A DNA stretch of 64,000 bases, taken from Cheiracanthium punctorium (lineage: Eukaryota; Arthropoda; Arachnida; Araneae; Cheiracanthiidae). Every line of letters begins with the position of its first letter. Positions within the stretch are counted from its first letter, which is position 1. The translations under genes and the position numbers were made by a program. Location of the stretch: the NCBI GenBank assembly GCA_038373885.1, contig JAWZYV010012347.1, positions 1 to 64,000 of the forward strand, given 5' to 3'. Under the pieces are notes generated by a model. It had not been told where the DNA came from. It made no database searches and worked only from the letters and a program-made list of their open reading frames with translations. Below, one piece after another: positions 58,501 to 64,000 of this stretch.

Positions 58501-58746
58501 TATATAAACAAGTTTTAAATACATTAAAATAATTTTTATATATGGATATGAGAGATGTTTTTCTAAATAACAAAAGCAAAAAACAACAGAATGACCTCAA
58601 AGTATGAAACGTTAGCTTCCTTGAGCTACCTCTAAATATTGTTTGTTAGTGATTAAATTTTGCCATAATTACTTTTAGATATATTGAAACAAATTTGGAG
58701 GGTGAGAACATGAAAATTAAAAACTTCAATATTTTGGACCACCCTA
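55589..58746 (-). mobile_element. Divergent hAT-like transposon, 3,158 bp, nested
   Basis: Inverted termini TAGGGTGGTCCAAAA (15 bases perfect). Inverted subterminal blocks also match: TCTCACCCTCYAMATTTGTT at about 55654 and 58695, and TTTARAGGTAGCTCAAG at about 55709 and 58625. The flanks are an 8-bp duplication CTGATGAG. It lies inside the reading frame of another hAT transposase. Eight-base duplication plus the transposase motifs suggest a remote branch of hAT-like elements. Confidence 0.82.
55890..57860 (-). pseudogene. Transposase of the divergent hAT-like element, broken
   Basis: Coding on the minus strand in several frames. 57830-57700: NNLFDIAHANAFDIIKIAED and LLAQREDGRRGS, with one stop. 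57695-56994 (233 codons): KAMFVVAEIAKSLGIDV, LIVHWDGKLLPEL, DRLPILVSGNRVSQLI, GTGEAQAHAVYEALEEW and FGMSFDTTSANSGKNKGAY. At an A run near 57000 the frame shifts into FACRHHIMELLIGKVFHIAL. Later pieces are MHHARWMSKVIYSLKIYIF, KKEECGLRDVCVF and, near 56000-55900, INVVNDHAERGIALVKEYIG. I read HWDGK Asp, FDTT Asp and HAERG Glu as the catalytic triad, by analogy with the D, D and ER of hAT proteins. I recognise the family as common but unnamed in arthropods and cnidarians. Not functional here. Confidence 0.72.
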
Positions 58747-58754
58747 CTGATGAG
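58747..58754. repeat. Right 8-bp target-site duplication of the nested element
   Basis: CTGATGAG, identical to 55581-55588. The minus-strand hAT frame reads through one copy of it (KRKPASSVTPKP). Confidence 0.85.
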
Positions 58755-58800
58755 GCTGGTTTTCTTTTTTTATTTATAGGTACAGCTGGGCGTATGGACT
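58755..58800 (-). pseudogene. Upstream stub of the second hAT transposase
   Basis: Reads NKKRKPA, in frame with SSVTPKPAKRL beyond the nested element when one duplication copy is counted. Coding character is lost above about 58800. Confidence 0.5.
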
Positions 58801-60599
58801 AGTGTATTCTTCTAAATTTACTAACATTTCTTAAAATACACCTTTTGAGCAAAATAATAACAGACATGACATACATAATATTTAGGAGTTTAATGGCCTA
58901 ACGGCCAATGTAACTCGCATTTAACAAATAATAATATCACTTTGCTTCGAAACTATTGCCTATATTCATTACGAAATAGTATTCTAAGACAATTATGTAA
59001 TTAAAACAGATCTGAAGCCAGTAATTACTATATATCATTTTCTATGTATTTAATTTTTTGAAGTTCTGCTAACTCAACGATCTCCATTTACTTCTCCTCG
59101 ATGGAAATATAAACAACCTGAGATGTGCGTTACCTAGTGTGCGTAGTGTCATCTGTTTGCAACAACGGCGATATCCAACTTTCTAAGAGAAGTCTCCCCT
59201 CCTATAAATTTACCTTTGTGGGATAACAGGCTTTGCTTATTTTTATACGATGAAGTCTGGGAACGGCGAAAGCAGGTCGAAAAGGTATGTTTTTCAGTTG
59301 TTCTTCTTTTTCGGAGCGTGCTTGGCGTGGAGTATGACATTACTTCCTTTACTGAGCGTAACTTCCGTCAGAAAAAAAATTTGAGTTACTCCCTAGTCGC
59401 CACTAAAGAAGTTTTACTTCGAAAAAAGTATGTAATATAGAAGAGAGTGGACCTTCACAGGTCGCAGAACCGTCAAGAGCGCCGACAGGCTTTTATCTAG
59501 GGGGTGCACCAAGATAAATGTACACATAAATACACATACACACATACTTAAATTTTTCATGTTCGTTAATTACCTTATTTATTCAAATTCCAGGGGAGGG
59601 TGGAGGGGGCGACCCCCCCCTCCCCCGAGAAAAAAGAAATTAATGTAAAAGATCCTATTTTACTTCCATAAAATGGATGTATATGTCCATCTTCTCACTA
59701 ACCTCCCGCCCCCGACAAATTTTCTATAATCCACCACTGCCCTCCCGGCACCCATGGGTACCATCAAGCCATGCTAATGCCGCGCCGAATCGTCTGCTAA
59801 AAAGAATATTGGATTTCACTTCTTATCAGTAAACAACCACCACTGTCTAATGTGATCTCCCCCCCCCCCTCTCCTTCCAAATCTATTGCGGCTTGTTAGA
59901 GAAAGGCTTAGGAATGAGAAAAAGCAAATGACTTGCTTTATATTTTTATTTACTCATTTTTTTTCACATATATATAATCACTTGCTTGAACCTTTTATTA
60001 AATTTTTTTAATGTATCATTTCTTTTTTTTTTTCATTTATTTAATTATTTTTTGATAAAATGCAGTACTTTGAAATTTTTCTTATGAATTTTTGAAAAGC
60101 ATCTTAGAAGGAGAAATATATATATATATATATATATATAGTAATTTAATTTAACCACACACAAAGCTATGGTAAAGTTTCAGTAAAACTGGGTAGAGAA
60201 ATTATTTTAAAGTATTACTTTTTTAATAATTTGCATCTTTTTTGATAAGATTTTGAAAACATACTCCCCCTCCTTACACACACATACAAATTGCAACCCA
60301 GTCTGTAACAGTTTCTTATTTCCCGTATGTTTATGTGTGTAAATTAGTTTTACAAGTCCCCCCTCCCTCTAAGAATTTTTATGTTGCAGTCTCTGTCATC
60401 AAACTAGTCTACAGCCACCCCTAAGTTATAAAAGACAGAGCCTGACTAAGGCAAGGACAAATGGGCCTTACCTTAGGCCTCCAAAATCAAGAAATGTCAC
60501 CATATATTCTATTGTAGAAATGGAAAATTATATGTTTAATGTGTGAATAAATGCATACGCTATTATCAGTATGAGCTGTATTCTGCCAGAAAACATACA
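58801..60599. other. Unassigned sequence
   Basis: No gene recognised. It contains GC-richer text at 59100-59500 that may be the decayed leader of the minus-strand hAT (it shares only ACTAGGGAGTA with the leader of the other hAT), G/C-run patches at 59590-59630, a TA repeat at 60118-60140, and CTGACTAAGGCAAGG...CCTTACCTTAGGCC at 60440-60480. Confidence 0.35.
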
Positions 60600-60613
60600 G
60601 ATAAGCTGGTCTG

Positions 60614-60960
60614 GCTTGTCCCTCCTGCAGAATCTTGGTACCGCGCAGATTCCCCAGGTAGATCCCTCGCTGTGAATTGTAACAGAAGTACCCAGACAGC
60701 TCTCTCTGGCTTTCGTAGTGGTCATCCAAGAGGCCTTGCCTTCCAGGGGGCCAAAAAGTCCACCCAATTTGTCCGAGGTGTAACAATGAACAGGCATCTC
60801 CGGCTCATATTCTTAAGTGTCTGGATTTGTCCTACGACGATCTATTGGACCTTCCTATTCTAGTCTATGATTTTTTAAGTGTGAATAAACTCGCAGATCT
60901 CGTCTAGCAGTAGCTGGGACATGGAGATAAGCAACAACAACAACAACAGCAGTATGAAAG
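60614..60960 (+). pseudogene. 3' end of a LINE (RNase H tail and zinc motif) with CAA tail
   Basis: Plus strand: ESWYRADSPGRSLAVNCNRS, TQTALSGFRSGHPRGLAFQ and GAKKS. After a frame change near 60757 come CPRCNNEQASPAHILKCL, then YDFLSVNKLADLV and TAG at about 60907. CPRC...SPAHILKC is the C-terminal CCHC motif of RNase H-containing LINEs that are abundant in spiders. An imperfect CAA repeat (AACAACAACAACAACAGC, about 60933-60950) follows as the tail. The 5' part is missing. Confidence 0.68.
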
Positions 60961-61126
60961 GGGCTTCTTGCTGAATGTCTGCCTCAGACACATGTTGTCT
61001 TAGACACTGAAAGAAATAAATGTAGTTTTATGAGGAAGTGTAGTATATACTGTTAGAATCTTAATTTTATGTTAACTATTGCTAATTGAGAAATATACTT
61101 AGAGATGTTCTTTTATATGCATAGGT

Positions 61127-61765
61127 TAAAAAACATGATGTCTCCTTGCTATACAGTAATGCCTGCAAGGCAAAAGCAGCAAAAGAAAACCCATCCCAGA
61201 CACCTTTGGCATCTGCAGTTAAAAGTATGGATGCAAATGACATGACACGAATGGAGAAGCTCTTCAACACTGCATACCTCATAGCTAAGAAGGATTATGC
61301 ATTTACTGATTTTCGAAGTTTGTGTGAACTGCAAAAGAAGAATGGCCTCAAAATGGGCGAGACATACATTAATGATAAATCTGGGAAGCTGTTCATAAAG
61401 TACATCACAGATAGTATGCGTCGGGAATTGAAAGATGAGTTGTCCAAAACCAATTATCATACTTTGATGGCTGATGAATCAACAGATAGATCCACTACTG
61501 CATCAGAAATTATATACATTAATTACCTGTTCAACAGAGAGCCAAGATGCAGATATGTTGCTTTAACTGAAAGCAATGATGAAACTGCCAGTGGCATTCA
61601 GTCAAGTATAATTTCTGCCATAAAAGAATTCATTCTTGATTGGAATAAAAAATTAATTGCAGTTAGTTTTGATGGGGTGCGCGTGAATATGGGCTGTGCA
61701 GCAGGAATTGCAAAACTTTTAGAGAATGAATGTGGCCAACTCGTTTCCGTACATTGTGTAGCCCA
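61127..61765 (+). pseudogene. ZNF862-like hAT transposase, 5' part
   Basis: The frame opens after TATGCATAG, a possible acceptor, with LKKHDVSLLYSNACKAKAAK. It continues MEKLFNTAYLIAKKDYAFTD, FRSLCELQKKNGLKMG, TNYHTLMADESTDRSTTASE (first catalytic Asp region), AVSFDGVRVNMGCAAGIAKL (second Asp) and LVSVHCVAHV, the hAT C-X2-H motif. This is the order in ZNF862/KIAA1586-type hAT transposases. After the CVAH motif coding is interrupted for about 355 bases and resumes at 62121. No BED finger or upstream exon was recognised. Confidence 0.72.
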
Positions 61766-62120
61766 TGTGGTGTTGTCACTATATTATCACTTTTCTTTGG
61801 TTAATAATTAATGTAATTTACCTCCACCCAGAACGTTTTAGTAATTTAAGATCTTTCTAGTTAAAAATTTAAATAACCACTGTGTAATTTCTTACTTTTG
61901 GGGGGCTGTTAATTATTTATTTTGTTTTGGCAGTGTAAAGTTTTCCCTTTTGTTTACTTTTTTGTGATTAAATTTTCTCTTCACCGGCCGTGATCGTATA
62001 GTGGTTAGTACATTGCGTTATTGTCATCATTCAAAACAACGCATTACTGATTTGTTATCCTTTTTTAGCTGTGAAATTAAATTGTGGTGTTCCAAATAGG
62101 AACTACACTACACCCACAGA
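61766..62120 (+). other. Intron-like or inserted segment with a tRNA-His-like part
   Basis: It separates HCVAH from LELAIYDAKKG. Removing it from GT (GTTGTCAC) to CACAG restores the frame with one extra residue. Removing exactly GTGGTG...CCCAC also restores it, giving HRLELA, but without an AG. It contains the tRNA-like text at 61986-62027. Confidence 0.45.
61986..62027 (+). repeat. tRNA-His-like 5' half (SINE head or pseudo-tRNA)
   Basis: GGCCGTGATCGTATAGTGGT and TAGTACATTGCGTT closely match the acceptor, D-arm (A box) and anticodon-stem start of a nuclear tRNA-His. The anticodon loop and T arm are not recognisable, so it is not a working tRNA. It may be the head of a tRNA-derived SINE. Confidence 0.6.
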
Positions 62121-62290
62121 CTTGAATTGGCGATATACGATGCAAAAAAAGGGATAAAGTATGTACATACAGTTGAAGACACAATTAAGGCTATATATTC
62201 CAATTACCATAGTAGCCCAAAACATACTAAAGAACTGAAAGATATAGGTGAAAAAATCCTGTCACATCCCAGACAGCACAGCAAACTTGC
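62121..62290 (+). pseudogene. ZNF862-like hAT transposase, continuation
   Basis: After CACAG the frame reads LELAIYDAKKGIKYVHTVED, then AIYSNYHSSPKHTKELKDIG. The pattern LELA..DA and YHYSPKR..EL is the next block of ZNF862-type proteins. Recognisable homology fades by about 62270, where an AAGCTTGA-rich repeat begins. The C-terminal dimerisation domain is absent. Confidence 0.65.
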
Positions 62291-62425
62291 AGCAAGCTTG
62301 ATTTATCAAGTCAATAAGCTTGAAAATTCCAGTCGTGTAAGCTTGATGCAAGCTTGAATCAAGTGTTCTAGTTTACACTTGCCCAGCTTGCATTAAGCTT
62401 GACATTTCAAGCTTAAAAAATTTTC
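62285..62425. repeat. Cluster of AAGCTTGA motifs
   Basis: Six AAGCTTGA/AAGCTTA units in about 130 bases, with GCAAGCTTGA and inverted TCAAGTC and CTTGCATTAAGCTTG. The arrangement is partly palindromic, like the subterminal region of a foldback element. Confidence 0.5.
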
Positions 62426-62459
62426 TAAATACACGGGGCGCCCGCGCCCCACATACTTT

Positions 62460-62600
62460 ATTTTTCCCCTCTATGCTGTAATTTTAAGTTATTTTAATCT
62501 GTTTCCATCGAGTGTCCGTGGCTAGAATAGAACCCGGGATCTTTCGATTCGTAGCCGATCGCGTTATCCATTCAGCCACCGGAGCCTCGTGCAGCTGTGA
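62460..62600 (-). repeat. tRNA-derived SINE-like sequence
   Basis: Read on the minus strand from 62590: GGCTCCGGTGGCTGAATGGA, TAACGCGATCGGCTACGAAT, then GATCCCGGGTTCTATTCT. TGGCTGAATGG resembles an A box and GGTTCTATTCT a worn B box, but acceptor-stem halves do not pair. A SINE head is more likely than a tRNA gene. Confidence 0.55.
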
Positions 62601-64000
62601 CTAAAGTTTGAAGTGAATTATTAAGCGGTTTTCTGGCCAGATTGATAAGTGGGCGATATGTTATTTGTTTTTTTTTATTTTTCCATGGGATGCATCAAAA
62701 TTAAAATAATTTTATGTGTGATTTAGAGACTCTACTAATAGGGAAATAAACATAATATAAACTTAAGAGCAACACATGTTTTAAAACTTTTGCAACACTC
62801 ATGAGCAATATTGCCGCTGGCCAAAATCGAGACAAAAGACTGATTTTGAAATCAATTTCGTAGTATAATTGTATTTTATTTTGAAGAATTTCCATATTTG
62901 GAAATATAGAATGGGTTTACTTACTTAACACAAATTTTGTGTTAAGTAATCTGAAATCAAAGAAACAGATAGTTAAACGTTACAAAGTTCATTTTAAAGC
63001 GCGATATATTAAAATTTTTCTATTTACTTTTTTTATTTTTGGAATTTAATTATGGCGCAGGCATTGCCTAACATATGCATGCATGTTGCGAGTATAGTTT
63101 TATTTTAACCTTGAATTACGTTCCTTCATAGCAGTCTACATAAAGCAAAGTTTTAATGATACTGTTTGAAAACTAATATGCGAAGTATAGAAATCAACTC
63201 CCTTAACCAACCAGGGTATCCTTTGCGGCAGTTAAACAGTGACGTCATAAATTTAAAAAATCGGTGAAATTTGTAAACTCTGCAACTCTAACGCCCTGTT
63301 ACAACTGAAGCGGGAATAAGTAGCTCTTCGAGATTACACAGTTTGATGTTTTTCAGGAGACAGGACTATGGAGGATATATAAGATATCGCTATATTAGAT
63401 AAATGGATATATAAAATGGCACCCCTTGGATATTTTCTCCCCAAGGTAAGATGAAATGGTTTGCGGCACTAAATACGCTAATCTTATAAAACTATGCATA
63501 AATTAAATATATATGGAGAGTTTCCTTAATGGCAACCATTATGTGAAATGATCACTATTTATGCTAATGCGTAAACTGCAAAGAATCGCCATAGAATCAA
63601 AAGATCCCATTGGGGCCAAATAATCTAAGCTGTTTAAGCCAGCTTTGAAGAGGGAGAAGCTAAGATAGATAGTATTAATGTACGTAATAGGTAGTATTAT
63701 TAGATTTGTAAGGATAATATGGATAAATCACAAAATAGCATGCTAATAAATATTTCATGAAATTAAAGGTGTTTATTCTTTTTCAACGGTTGTCTTACAA
63801 CCAACTAAACAAAAACTAATTCTAATTTGCATTAATATATCCCGCAGTAATTTCAACAGAGGAGACAACTTGAACTTTTTTTAAAAATGAAATTCTGTTT
63901 TGTCACATGCAGATATATGATTTTAGTAAAATATTCGCTTCTTCCCGTATGAAGAGCGGGTGCACAGCTATTTTAAAAACATCTCTTGAAAATAGCATAA
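62601..64000. other. Unassigned AT-rich sequence
   Basis: No gene recognised. 63440-63610 (GGCACTAAATACGCTAATC...GCAAAGAATCGCCAT) loosely resembles 33900-34160 and may be a second worn copy of that repeat. Confidence 0.35.

Noticed and set aside
60543..60863. 106-codon plus-strand frame as a gene of its own
   Set aside because: Only its middle matches the LINE C-terminus and the frame must change to reach the zinc motif, so it is a LINE fragment.
61986..62060. Functional tRNA-His gene
   Set aside because: The match stops after the anticodon stem; no T arm or 3' acceptor strand.
62515..62600. Functional tRNA-Arg gene on the minus strand
   Set aside because: A- and B-box-like text is present, but the acceptor stem does not pair and the B box is altered.
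1..64000. Host cellular genes, CRISPR arrays, rRNA
   Set aside because: No conserved cellular protein, regularly spaced repeats or rRNA text was found; all coding belongs to mobile elements, with the HARBI1-like and Myb genes as possible domesticated cases.

Overview
The window reads as nuclear DNA from an arthropod, most probably an arachnid such as a spider. It is AT-rich, genes contain GT-AG introns, and transposons, their relics and short inverted-repeat elements account for nearly all recognisable coding sequence. The host guess rests on resemblance of the LINE, Tc1 and hAT proteins to those common in orb-weaver genomes and cannot be proven here. I see no ordinary cellular gene, no functional tRNA or rRNA, and no CRISPR array.

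Layout. 1-7.2 kb: a hAT transposase relic followed by a nearly full-length I-like LINE with RNase H (copy A, minus strand). 7.9-9.2 kb: a TTAA-flanked element with 19-bp inverted ends. 9.2-14.7 kb: mostly unassigned sequence with a small hAT-type MITE. 14.77-23.5 kb: two further copies of the same LINE (C, then B) head to tail between one perfect 14-bp target-site duplication. 25.9-27.4 kb: a Tc1 element with perfect 27-bp ends. 28.1-40.9 kb: a convergent pair of intron-containing genes, a zinc-finger/Myb-SANT gene (plus strand) and an intact HARBI1-like transposase (minus strand). This is the gene pair of a PIF/Harbinger transposon.

42-50 kb is a stack of insertions. A Polinton/Maverick remnant (adenain-like protease and a capsid-like gene end) is interrupted by an I-like LINE with a 12-bp target duplication and by a piggyBac relic, which is cut in turn by the 3' end of a hAT element. 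50.1-53.4 kb is a long BED-finger hAT element with inverted ends. 53.5-54.2 kb is a hAT-like MITE. 54.4-58.8 kb is a second hAT transposase relic, interrupted inside its coding frame by a 3.16-kb element with 15-bp inverted ends and an 8-bp duplication. That element encodes a divergent transposase with HWDGK, FDTT, CRHH and HAERG motifs. 60.6-62.6 kb holds a LINE 3' end, a ZNF862-like hAT relic and tRNA-derived sequences.

Most coding regions carry frameshifts or stops, several in homopolymer runs where assembly error is possible. The exception is the HARBI1-like gene: 374 codons open across a clean intron with its DDE residues kept. The most informative observations are the LINE dimer sharing one target duplication, a covarying hairpin at the LINE 5' terminus, the paired Harbinger genes, and the divergent hAT-like element.
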